Shown here: in pieces, positions 23,501 through 35,600 of the stretch | How the letters are laid out: every line of letters begins with the position of its first letter | Numbering within the stretch: the stretch's first letter is position 1 | Assembly: GCA_903813345.2 (NCBI GenBank) | Contig: CAIIXF020000009.1 | Span: forward strand, 4,768,030 to 4,832,029 | Length of the DNA: 64,000 nt | Reading direction: 5' to 3' | DNA from: Owenia fusiformis | Lineage: Eukaryota > Annelida > Polychaeta > Sabellida > Oweniidae | The notes under the pieces: generated by a model | What the model saw: the letters and a program-made list of their open reading frames with translations, nothing else | Told to the model about the DNA's origin: nothing | Databases searched by the model: none | Made by a program: the position numbers and the translations under genes

Positions 23501-24357
23501 CACCCTGTTTCACAGGAGCTACAGTATCAATATGCAGAAGTAGAAAATAGAAGAAACAGATATGAAACTTTATTCATTTAATTTGAACAATAGAAGAAAG
23601 ATTGAGAATGATTCGCTAAATTTCTTCTTTTGAATTTCAATAAAATTTTTGGTCAGTTGGCTTTTTACCTTTTTTTCGAAAGTTGAGTTTGGTTCTAAAC
23701 TTTCATTCAAACTTCATTTTGAGATACTAAAACTCTGCATACTGAACTATAACATCCAATCCAAGAATCTACCCGTTTTATCCGCCAAACTAAATGCCCA
23801 TCCTCTGGTATGCAATCTGGGGTGCACCCTGGATACCAGGCTCCCCAGCTCCATCTTTATAAAACAGCCAATATGGCCGATACTTAAACAAACCACCACC
23901 AGGTGTCACCCTATATTGAAAGGAAAATAGTGGAGCTAGCAAGGACTAAACGAAACAAATTGGAAGTTAAGACTATAAACTGCATGGGAAAACAACAAAA
24001 TCAAGTGAGGAATTAATGGAATTAAAGAATTCCCCATGTATACAGCTTTCAAATGGTACAATTATGAATTTTGAGGAAAGTTAACAAATCATATATTCTT
24101 ATTAATGATTGAGTATCCACAGCAGGATTCTCACATGAAAATTTCAGAAAAAATTCAGAATCCAGAAAAACATGCATCCAGTGATTTCAAATATTGCGGC
24201 ATTGGGTGGCATCACCACTCCCATGTGTGGTAATTCTTCAGTTTTTACATTCTTGTTGAGAACAAAAACGATTGACTTCCTGGTAGTAGAGAATTCAACT
24301 CTCTACATGTACATTTATACTAATATACACTAGGGGTCCCGCGATACATTACGAAAT
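20531..24357. other. Gene-free stretch
   Basis: No supported gene. It holds one Helentron-like copy (21650-21877), isolated transposon-end motifs TACAGGGTGTC (21094) and GGGTCACCCTGTA (about 22830), and AT-rich unique sequence. Open frames are below 95 codons and featureless. Confidence 0.5.
21650..21877 (+). mobile_element. Helentron-like element, copy 2
   Basis: Starts ACAAGGCATTAACATGACAA and contains one unit of the GACCTCGAGAAGGTCCATTG-type core repeat, then GTTACAGACGCC and AACAATATGTCACCA. The 3' hairpin is truncated. It links the short copies to the long copy at 57084-58667, which has many core units. Confidence 0.7.
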
Positions 24358-24550
24358 CATGGGCGTAGCGCCCGGTACGCTAGGTACGCACAGGCGTACC
24401 AGATGGTTGCAAATTCGCTCCAAATACAACCAAATTTCTAAATTTTCCTGGGGGAGACCCCAGACCCCCCGAATGCTCTTTTCTTTATTCACTCAACTCT
24501 TGTTCCTGTGGTGGTGGCGTACTACTTAGAAAAATAGCGCTACGCCCATG
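24358..24550. mobile_element. Intact 193-bp MITE
   Basis: CATGGGCGTAGCGC and GCGCTACGCCCATG form the inverted ends. The flanks carry a 5-bp direct repeat GAAAT. It is the reference copy for the disrupted one at 19038-20530 and the fragment at 48455-48550. Confidence 0.8.
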
Positions 24551-25138
24551 GAAATGATAAGATACAATGATTCGATATATTTTAATGTCATTCTGTTAAA
24601 ATTGTCGAATGTTCAGCTTAACATTACGTCTATAATTATAGATAAACGCTCGTAACGTAACCAAACGAGCCAATGGATGAATCGCAGGACTCCTAATATA
24701 CACATGTGATATTTTTGTTTTTTTACAAAATTATGCAATTGTATTCTACTCTATGCTACACTGTCCTAGACTAAATAATTCAGTTTATGCTAATTACATT
24801 AATAAAAATACTTAGTAAAATTTGATTTTTATAAAATACTGGTACTTATGATCTTGGTTCATTACTCAAAGTAACCTTGAATCAAATCTGTATGTGGCAC
24901 CTATCCTTCCAAATCCCTTGCCAGCACTGTATTTAATTTGTTTTCTGCTTATTGCCTAAACACCCCAGACAGAAAACCTGACACCACCCTTTAGTTTTTT
25001 GTTTTTTATAATTTTACTATGTTTGTTAAATAAAAAACTGCCACCAATGTTTTTCAACTTCGGCAGTCACTACATGTGTAATTTGTATGTACTAAAATTG
25101 AATAAAGAAGAATAAAAAAATAAAAAACTGTCGTGGGG

Positions 25139-25298
25139 CAGGCCTGTAGCCAGGGGGGAGAGGAGGGAGAAGCCGCAGAATCATGCAGTTTTTCACCATT
25201 CTGAGCACTTTTCGCATGAATGAACTTTGAATGAATGAATGAAACTCCACCCTTGGTAAAACCGCTCTCCCCCTAGTAAATCCTGGCTACGAGCCTGT
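25139..25298. mobile_element. MITE, GTAGCCAG family
   Basis: Ends CAGGCCTGTAGCCAGG and CCTGGCTACGAGCCTG are inverted. The interior has ATCATGCAGTTTTTCACCAT, also found in the 30370 copy on the other strand. Similar elements lie at 30370-30534, 26698-26815 and 55697-55870. Confidence 0.65.
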
Positions 25299-26034
25299 AG
25301 GGGGTACACTGTGAACACTGTATTCAATTGGCAATTTTGCATTGCTATCTTTATGTCAGCTAACACATATAGGCGCATATAGCTTGGGGAAAGTCATGAT
25401 GCTCTCTCAAAAATTTCAGTTGTTTTTGAAAGGTACAGAGTTAACTTGAAAAAGGCTTAAAATATAAATAATGACTACATAGTCCAATGTAAGATAATAT
25501 ACATCTAAGTTTAAGCAAATGTAAGACCAATAATATCATTAATAAATAAATACATGTACATGCTCTCATAACTGTTTTATTTAAATCAAATTTATTGTTA
25601 AAATAATTGTTAAAGAATCAAAAATGCTTCAAAGCAAGATTCCCCCATTGATTTCAATGGGTCAGCTTGAGTCAACCTTTAAATGCATTTAAACTGAGAT
25701 ATTTAATGAACATCCATTTCTGATACCATGTGATCTTTAAAAATACTCCGATGAATCGGAGCTTATGTAATCGAGACATAAAGGGGTGGTAAGAAAACCT
25801 ACTAGTTCATCCCAATAGGAATTCAATGAACACTTGTTAGATTGTTGATTGAATGCAGCAGTACTACTTATTGAAGCCAGTCTCTGTTTGTAACAGTTAA
25901 AGGACTTTACACTTAAAAAATGCAAAGTTAAGACTGTTCTACAGTCAGTTAGGCCCTACTACAGATCACCACCTTCAAGCAAGAAATAGCATTTTCACCT
26001 TTCCTGAATTGGTCGTAAGACCAGTCATTATTCT

Positions 26035-26160
26035 TCAGATTGATGTCAGTATTCATTGGATTGATGTCAATATTTCTTTGATCCATGTCATGATTCCTGG
26101 AAGTGATGTCAGGATTCCTTGAACTGATGCCATTATTCCTCGGATTGGCTTGATGTCAGA
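26035..26160. repeat. 27-bp degenerate tandem repeat in NDST 3' flank
   Basis: About five units of roughly 27 bp around the core GATTGATGTCA(G/A)TATTC. It starts about 250 bp past the NDST stop and may be in the 3' untranslated region. It can be read as a 9-residue NxDI-type periodic peptide on the minus strand, but there is no evidence of translation. Confidence 0.6.
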
Positions 26161-26412
26161 CCTCAGGGTCAGTTGCCCCACCAATGGAGTGGATCCACAT
26201 TGATGGTGCCTTGGAGCAGTGCTTCGCGTGTATCAGGATCTATCAAGTGAAGACCATCCCTGGGATTCACATAATATGTTGTTTATCCGCGGTTTAATAC
26301 ACTACAATACTAGATAGTACACCTGAGATAACACTCCGATCAGGAGATGTTTCAATACTGCTTCCAACGCTATCACAGCCTCATTTTGATCTTACATTAA
26401 CAGACTGACCAA

Positions 26413-26638
26413 TCATAAAAATTCACTCAGCTCCTCTTGTAGCCAATCAGGTATTGGCGTGGTGCCAAGTCTCAGCAGTAGCTTGGATAACGCCACCAGG
26501 TGGCGCCTATAAAATAATTTCAAGAACTTTTCAGCTTTAAGTTCCATAGGGGGATATACCCGTCCTTTACTGCGTCCAAGACACTTTGTTCTGTCTCCTT
26601 GTACTAGTTGACAATAGAAACCCTTCTTGGGGTTGTAC
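26413..26638 (-). CDS. NDST: NDST exon 12 (terminal)
   Basis: Acceptor ATATTCCAG then GTACAACCC. It encodes [11 protein letters not shown], the CLGRSKGR motif and a C-terminal helix ending [14 protein letters not shown], then TGA at 26413-26415. Confidence 0.93.
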
Positions 26639-29600
26639 CTGGAATATAGCGTAATAGAAATGAATTGTCAGATGTATCCTAAATAACTATATCCTATCAG
26701 GGGTGTAGCCGGCTTTCAGTCAGGGTGATGCGATCGCCAAATAAAATTTGGCATTGTGTCATAAACAAGCCAAAAATCCCACCCATCGCACCGCCCCCCT
26801 GGCTACGCCTATGTCTATAATGCATTCATTATACCTATTCCATGTAGGATCCACACAATAATCATATTGTGTGATCTTCATTTTAACTAATATTGATCTT
26901 TATACTAGTATTAGGAGAAAATGCCAATGAAACTAGACTTTGAGTAAAAAGTAGTTCCCAAGGATTTCAGTATATACCTGAACCTTATCTTTCAGTTATA
27001 TGTAATGTAACCTTAAAAATGTAACCCTATTAACTGAAAATTCACTTTCTCAACCATGCCGGTATACTATTGAATTTTCTCATGTATCTAGTATTGTACT
27101 TATGGGATTGAGAGATATCATAATATCACTCTGTTCATTTTTTGGGTCACCCTGTGGTTTCCTACCTGAGTGATTGGTTGTAATCAAAGCGAGGTTCGAT
27201 GTGTATGAATTTCTCAACCTTGCTCATGAGGCTTACTGGATCCCCCTTGAGGGCCTCACCATCTAAGATCATCAGCTGAAAGAAGAAACAAAACATAATA
27301 TACTTCACAATTCCCCACGTGAGCCTCATCAAGCAGCATAAGCTGAAAGGATAAGAACATGACTTTGTTTTCATTCACAATTTCCCTAAGGAGCCTCACC
27401 GTGAAATCTGAAGGGAAAAATGTAACCATCTGGATCATAAGCTGAAAAAAAAACCATATTTCATAACCCCTCATGCAGCTCTGATTCTATTGGTTATGTT
27501 TATTTTACTTGTTTTGGTTACATTTTTAACAGGGCTAAGTACTAATGAGAACCCCCATCCCCTCGCAGTCTATAAATAAACACAAAAGTATTAATATGAG
27601 CCAAAAACAATGATATGGCAGAAATCAAAATTAATATTCTGAATGTCAGTAACCACCACAAAAATATAAGATTTTTGTTCGGTGGGATAACAAAGTATTA
27701 ACATACAAAATGTCACCACCTGCCATTTGTTACAGATGTCAACCACTGACCACCATCAACAAAAAAAGTTGGAGACTATAAAACTATGTGACCACTTTTG
27801 GTGGTGCCATAAAAATGAACAAAAATTATGACGCTTTACCTGTTTAGGCTTGTAGAACTCTAGCCAACGCTCCAGGTGGGTGGAGTAAAGACCTGGCTTC
27901 AGACAGCGCTCTCTCAGTTCTTGAAGGTTACGTGGCGCATCTTGCCCAGCAGTCACTACTTCATAGAATGTGTATGTCATTGCTGTTTGGTCGCCATGGG
28001 CTCGCATGTGCTGGAAAATGGACAGGGACATACATGGCTTATGTAATGCATACATAGTACTATGTAACATGAAAAAAGCATCAATTTTTGATAACCCAGC
28101 ATGCACAAAACCTTATAAGATATTGATACTAGAACTTATTGCATCTGTAATATATCATGTTTAACCGATGAACAGTTTTCTTGCTGTTTTGAAGACAACA
28201 TTGTGTCGCACGCCCATTACATCAACTCAAAACCACTATGACCTAGCACCTTTCAAGTGTGAAAAATAAAAGTGTCACACGTATTTACCTGGTACCATGA
28301 GTACGCTCTCTTGGCTGGGTGGATGATTATACAGATCAGTTTTGCCTGAGGTAGGAGGGCATAGGCCCTCATGGGAGCCAACTCACTGTCAAAATAGTTG
28401 GCGCTCTTCTCGAACAGGAAGTTGCTGGTCGTGTTGGGAGGTAGAGGGAAGAATTCCATGTACCTGTTGGGAATTTAAATTTTGTATATGATACGTGATG
28501 GCACAATAACTAGATCAATTGATTTTCTGGTCTATAATCGAGTATATATGATTACTTTTTTATAAATCCAAATATTAGTAGTTGTTTTTCAGGTTTGTTT
28601 ATCATATTTGAATTGTAACAAAGATCTCGTTTTGACATGATTTCAGTGTTTTAATAATGAACAGAATTAACCTTTTGGTCATATATTGTGGCATAAATCT
28701 TAGAATCTTGGTCTTTATTCCTTAAATTGATCAAAATACTTTTTAAAGAAAAAACGGATTTGAACCAAATGAAGCTACTGTATATCAATGTGTATAGTGT
28801 ATACCAAATGGATTTTATACAGTGCATTATCAACTTCGCTTTGATCGTTTCAATCTTCTCAATTACTTACCAGTCCAAGCCCTTGTAGTAATTGTTTCCA
28901 TTGAAGAACTGGACCTCCTCAAAGGTTGTCTTACTCTGGTAATTGCTCAGTATTGCTGGGTGCATTGCTAGGAATGTGTACAGGGCAGTTGTACCTACAA
29001 TGTAAAGCCAAGTATAACAAAGTTTGCCCAGTCCAAATAGCTGAAGTAAAAATCGCTAGTTGAGTGAAATTGAATTTAGCGCAATCTCAAACCAATTGAA
29101 CCCCTCGTGCCTCCATGAATGAGATAATTGCCAAGTTGCTTTCTTGAGAAATCAAAATCACAATATTCTTTGATTTCCCAAAAGTGCAATTCGCCATGTT
29201 ATTTATTTATCCTTTACCTTGAACTTCTTAAACTTGGTATTATCCAATTATCTTCGATGAAATGAAATTTCAAGTATACAAAAAATGAAAAAAAATATGT
29301 TTTTCAATCTTGTAGATTTTTCAACATGAAATAAAAAGTGAAGACATATTTTTCAAATTAAATGTTTATGCCATTATCAAAGAATAGGGACACTTTCAGA
29401 TCTATTCATGATAATAATTTGTTTTTTACATACTTATCACACGTAAATCATGTACATCATGTACATGCTAAGAACATGACATCAATTTATCAGCAAAAAC
29501 TGACCTGTCTTCTGGGGACCAATAACAAGGAAGCGAGGTAGTCGATTACAAGTCTTGTTCTTTGACCAGATTGCCAGGTGGCGCTCATCATCACACGGAT

Positions 29601-32600
29601 TCTGCCAGATTGGGTCCTCATCTTCTGGGAACATCTCAAAGTATCTGCAAATCATAATATCCATTTATTTTGAGATTAACCCAAAGAGTGTCCATCTATG
29701 CTTAACATGATAATTTATTACACATAATTATTAGATACATGATACATAGAGTAATGAATTTTTTTACTAACTGCCCCAAGGGTACAATAAAAATTACAAC
29801 ACAATAGAATTGTGCAAACCAAACAAGGCATCAACATGATAAAATGTCACCACCTGTTAATGGATTGCAAATAGCTATGGAAATACAAAATATTGTTAAA
29901 GATGTTGACCACTGAAGCCGAATGCAAAAACTCCAAACTCCAATTAGAAGAACAATAATGTGTAACAGTATGTTACAACTTCTTGGTGGTTACATAAATA
30001 CTCACAAATAATCTGAAAGCTTACTTGTTTGCAAACTGCATTGGGGGAAGACTTTGTAAGTCAAGATTGGTCCAGCATTGAGTGAACTTCACTGCACTCT
30101 CAAATGTGTACAACGCAAGGCGGTCATTCCCATAATTCGACAAATGCGTCATAAAAACACTGAACTGAAACGTATAACAATATTTTTAAAACAGTTTTAA
30201 CCAATTCCAAAGGCCTATCACAGTAGTTAACTGGGAAAACAAATTTAGAACAAAACAAATATGCATAGCCTCACATTGAGCAGGTGAGGCTACAGCCTCG
30301 CCAAAATACTTGCAGGAAATACAACAATTCAGACATTTCTTATATTAATAGAAACCTTGAATATGAAGCTTGCCCGTAGCCAGCTTTTACCAGGAGGGGG
30401 AGCTTTTTTCCAGGGGGGGGAGCTTTTTCACAATTTTGGCTAAAAATCATGCGAAAAATTCTCAGAATGGTGAAAAACTGCATGATTTTGAAAGAATTTC
30501 CGCTCCCCCAGCTCCCCCTCTGGCTACGGGCCTGTGAAGTCATATGAAAGTGTTATTTCACTTTTACATAAAATTTGTGACATCAAATGTACTGTCAAAA
30601 AAATGTGAACAATATATTTTTCAAATGTTGATGATTCTAAGTTTCTTGAGAAAATTATTTAGGGGTGATACTCACTGGATTGAACAGCAGTGTCTGGAAG
30701 AGCTCTCCTCCCCGTATACTATTCTCAAGTCGACTTCGACCTCCTGGGTACTTATCAATGAAGATGGTATGTGTGAAAAGACCACAGGTCTGACGCGGTA
30801 GCACCTAAAATATATTAATTTAAACATATCAAATATATTAACAGAACAAGACATACAGTGCTAAATATCACTTTTCTATCTAGAAATTCAAAATAGCCAC
30901 CAAGTAATTTACCCAGAATGCCCAAAATCTAATGCACAAGTGACAAAGAGCTGACCTCCAGATTGCTAAAATAAACAAATGAACAAGAAGCATTCGAAGT
31001 TAACCCCAAATAGTCAAGCAATAATTGTTCTGATCCTAACAGCAAAATTGAGGTAGAAACCTGTTGTGGCTTTTGTGAAATTTTAGACACACAGACAAAT
31101 AGACAAGCCATAGACGAGCCTGACCTTTCAATGTAATGAGCAGATAATGATGGGGACCTAAAACTATTTTCTACCTTGATTCCTCGATGTATAAAGCCTC
31201 GTCTATACCGTGCAGGACGTAGATGAGGATATTCCTCTGTGCTTGTCACCTTGACGCCCCAAACTTTCTTCCAGGCATCGTAAAGCTCCTCGTGTACAGG
31301 GTACACCCCGCTATGATGTGGGGCCACGGCATACCCAGTGAATGCTTTTATACCTTTCTCCTACAAAATCAACAGACATGTTTATATACAAACTCGTTAG
31401 TAATATTACATTATCATTATGTATTCAAAATATTCCTTCTTGTTGTGTTTTTATTTTATACTAAAAAGCTATGTCTTAAAAATATACTCCAAGATGTTTC
31501 CAAATTCATGGCATTAACCAGAATGATAAACATTCATGAAATAATTTTTTACAGAGAACTCCAGATGCTTTCAAATGCACTTTCAAATCTTTATTTTTTT
31601 TCAATTTTAAAAACAGAGAAGTTTAAATGTACATATAATGTATATATTTTACAGAACTTATATTTGTAAAATTATTTCATAATGAGAAACTTAATTGTAC
31701 AAATGAACAACAATATACCAAAGCATGCACTACAGTACATACATATGTAGACAGTATTCTCCCCAGGATTTTTTCAAGTTAGTGCAAAATTTGTACAATC
31801 TTGACTAAAATTAGTCAAAATAGGCTTACTTTTTCATGGTTTTTCTTAATTTCATGTGGGTGAAAAAGAGTTTTCAAGTGGGCGCAAATGAGCCTTCAAG
31901 TGGGTGCAAATTAGCTTCCAATTGGATGCAAATGAGATTTCATCTTAGTTCAGGCCTATTTCCAAAACCCTAACCCTACAGTGCCCACTTGCTTTAACAT
32001 TGAGGAGAGTACCGTTCTACCAGTATATACCAAACTAATTGTCAAAGTTTCCCTTAATCTATGCTTGTATCATACTTCAAATTGTGACGGTTCAGATCAG
32101 AGAGATAACTATGATAACGGTTCGGATCAATATATGTCAATGAAATGTGCTACTTGTTAGCAAAGATCACAGAGCCATACTTGATCAAGTTCTATAGTTT
32201 TTTAATACATTTAATGTGATGGCCAATCACCCTTGTTAATAAATGACTGTTGCTAAATATGTTAAGTGTGACAGTTATAACTTACCTTTTGTTATCAAAA
32301 TGTGACATTTGAGTAAAGGACCCCCAAACTCATTCACCAGTTTGATTTTCAATTATGAAAATGTCATAACTTGGTAATCTAAGATGAAGGACCCAAGTAA
32401 AATGTTTTACTTAACATGTAAAACAAAATTACTTCCAAATGCTCTTCAATTGTTAAGTGCAAATTTGTGATTCTTATTTTGAAGGTGTGACATACTATAG
32501 GAGCCTGGATGATAATAACCTACTGCCCAAGTGTGACATATTAAAATAGAACTAGAAGAGTACCACCTGCCCTTCAATTAATAAGTGTGACAAATTCTTG

Positions 32601-35600
32601 ATTCTTTTCTCAAAAGTGTGACACATACCTACCACCAAAAAGAAACAAGTCTGACATAATGCGATGGCAAAATGTGACATTAATACAAGTTAGCAAAGTG
32701 TGACATAAATTCCTTGGCAAAGAGTGACATAAATACCTTTGGGAAAGTGTGACATAAATACCTTAGCAAACTTGACATTTTCGGTCATCTCTCGATGAAG
32801 CTGAGTTTGGTTTAACTTTGCTGCCTGTTCATGGGAGTACATGTGTCCAAACCACCAGAATGCATCCTTATACGCTGTGTATTACATAATAATTGAATTT
32901 GAAATGGATAAACTAGACATTTCATTATCATACAGGGGGAGGGGCAATCCTCATTTAAAGGAATCGCCCTTGGGGAAAGCAGTCAGACTGGATGGACATA
33001 TCACTATGGGAACCCCTATCGTTATTGTGACTATCGCTCAACTACACTACAGCATGCATAAATGACTATAAGATAGCAAGCATCAAAGGTAATCAAATAA
33101 TGTGTTATTATAAAAACATTATTAAATCACACATCTAAGAATTGTACAAGTGCGGTATTGTGAATTTGTTCTCATGCAAATAGCAATTTATAATCAATCT
33201 GATAATAAACAACAAAATAGGCCATGAAGAAACAAAAAGTAACAATCAATATGCAAAATATTTACAATGAAAATTCACAATATGTGCAAATATACAATAT
33301 TTATTATACAATACTCTAGCTATACCAGAAAGTTGGTAAATCCCATGAGCTTTTTAACCTAACAGAAACACATTGCATTATGGGATTGACCTTGACTTCC
33401 TGGTGCAAGTACCTAGAATTAATCTACCAATGTAACTTAACCCCAGCACTCCTATATTCATTTAATTTTCAGACAATGTTCACATATGGTACAATCTTAG
33501 TGATAATTTGATTATATGACAGGGTAATACATATGAAAGTATTTTTTCATGTATTTTTTACAAGTTGGCAAAAAATCAAAGAGGTTTCAAATTCTTAGTA
33601 ATATTTTTATACCTTAGCACCAGATTTTATCATTAACTGTTTTAATTTTACTTTGCCATGGCATTTTTAAATTACTTTAATATTTAAAAAATCTGCTGGG
33701 GTTAGGTTCTTGGGCAAAGTCCCTTGTCACCATCCATAAACCCCATTTTCCTACCCATATCTGTGAATATTCACAACTAGTAATGAAAGATGGCATTACT
33801 AGTCTTGAGACCTGGGTGTCCAGACCCATGAGAAGGTTTGTATGTTAGGAGATAAGGGTTACAAATGGGTTTAAGGGTGGTTACATATATTATACACAGC
33901 AAGGGTTACACATATGCACCACAACGATATTGTGCAATGTGGACGATTTGTCTTATACCTGAGCGAAGTTCACATTGATGCTCATATCCTGATAAAGGCG
34001 TGTCAGGTTCGTGATTTTATGAGGCTGCGTATGCCCCCACATATGTGGGAACCACCAGAATCTATCCTGGTATTCTGAAGATTCAGTAAGCATATTAGTA
34101 ATAAAATGGAATGGATAAATAAACAAGGCATTAACATGCAAAATGTCACCACCTGCCATTTGTTACAGACACCAAACGCCAGACACTGGACGCCGACCAC
34201 TGTCAATGGAGACAATAACAGTATGTCACCACATTTGGTGGTGACATAAAAATGGTAAACACATATAGGAAGATCTATAGTCTTGCGTCAAGTATCTCGA
34301 CCCTCTAACCCCCACAAACAATCACTGACCTTCCAAAAAGAAGATGTGTAGGGGGCACAAGTATTTGATGTAAGGTTATAGGATCTGGATCTAGAGGCTC
34401 TTAGTCTTGTTCTGGATCAAATCCCTCTATCATCAAAATTTTTTTATTGCTTCCACCAAACTGCATGTGGATGTAAAACTGGCTTAATATTTGCTCTACT
34501 GAAACGTATTTACTTTCCATATGCCCCCTTTCACTTAGCAAAAATCGGGGATACTCATTGATTCAACTCAACACGATATTGACAATACTTGTACAGTACT
34601 AGTATACTCTTATAATATATTGGTTCAAATAAACTGTAAGCCAATAATAGCATAAAATGAAGCTGAACTGAAAATTAGAATACCATGCATTATCTTGGTA
34701 GAAAATTGAGTAACACTGTCACATCTATCATTTCTATTATTAGCTTTTCTATTAAAGATAATACATGACAGACTTCAGTACAAAAGCAAAAAGCAAAAAC
34801 TTGGGGACCTGTCCAATATGCAAATTGTAAAAGATTTTTAGTTAAACAGTATATATAATATATGCACATGTATATGTGAATTGAAATATTTTTGTATTCC
34901 AAAATTTTAGAAAGCATGTATATATTAAAATGCAAGGCATTAACATGGAAAATGTCACTACCTGCCATTAGTTACAGACACCAAACTCCAAATGCCAAAC
35001 TCTGAACACCAATCACCGAACCCCTTCCACAAAAAAGTTGGAGACTATAACAATATATCACCCTCTTGTGGTGGTGACATAATATCAACGCCTTAATGTA
35101 GCCAAACTTTTATGATAGTTAATAGTCATGTATCAGGTCCCTGTTCTGCCTCAATTTTTCCAATCAGTGAGTGATAATGGACAATACATATAAAGGGGCT
35201 TAATACAAGACTACCTCAGAACTTGGGTTTCTTATAAAATCATTGGACGAAAAATAAATAACTGGATTGGGAATAGCCTTCAGGCTTTATTCATCTATAA
35301 TATCAAGATATCCACTCTTATAATAAAATAAAATATTATTGGCAAATTGATTTCTAGATCCCAGTAATCTGATTTAGTGATGCATATGAAAGTCAGATCC
35401 AATTCCCTAATACTTTTCTATTGACTATAAGGGATTACTGGTTACTTTAATATGTTACAAATTAACGTCAATTCCTCCATAGATATTTGTTATCTGTTAA
35501 AACACTAATGAATCTTTTTCTAATTTACTAATGATGTTAGAGGGGAACCGATACATCAAAGGACAACTGGCATTTTTATTGAGATATATTACTCTCAAAT

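Noticed and set aside
32762-34074. Exon 3b as an additional constitutive exon
   Set aside because: Joining 3a to 3b changes frame and meets a stop within about 20 codons, whereas replacing 3a keeps the frame.
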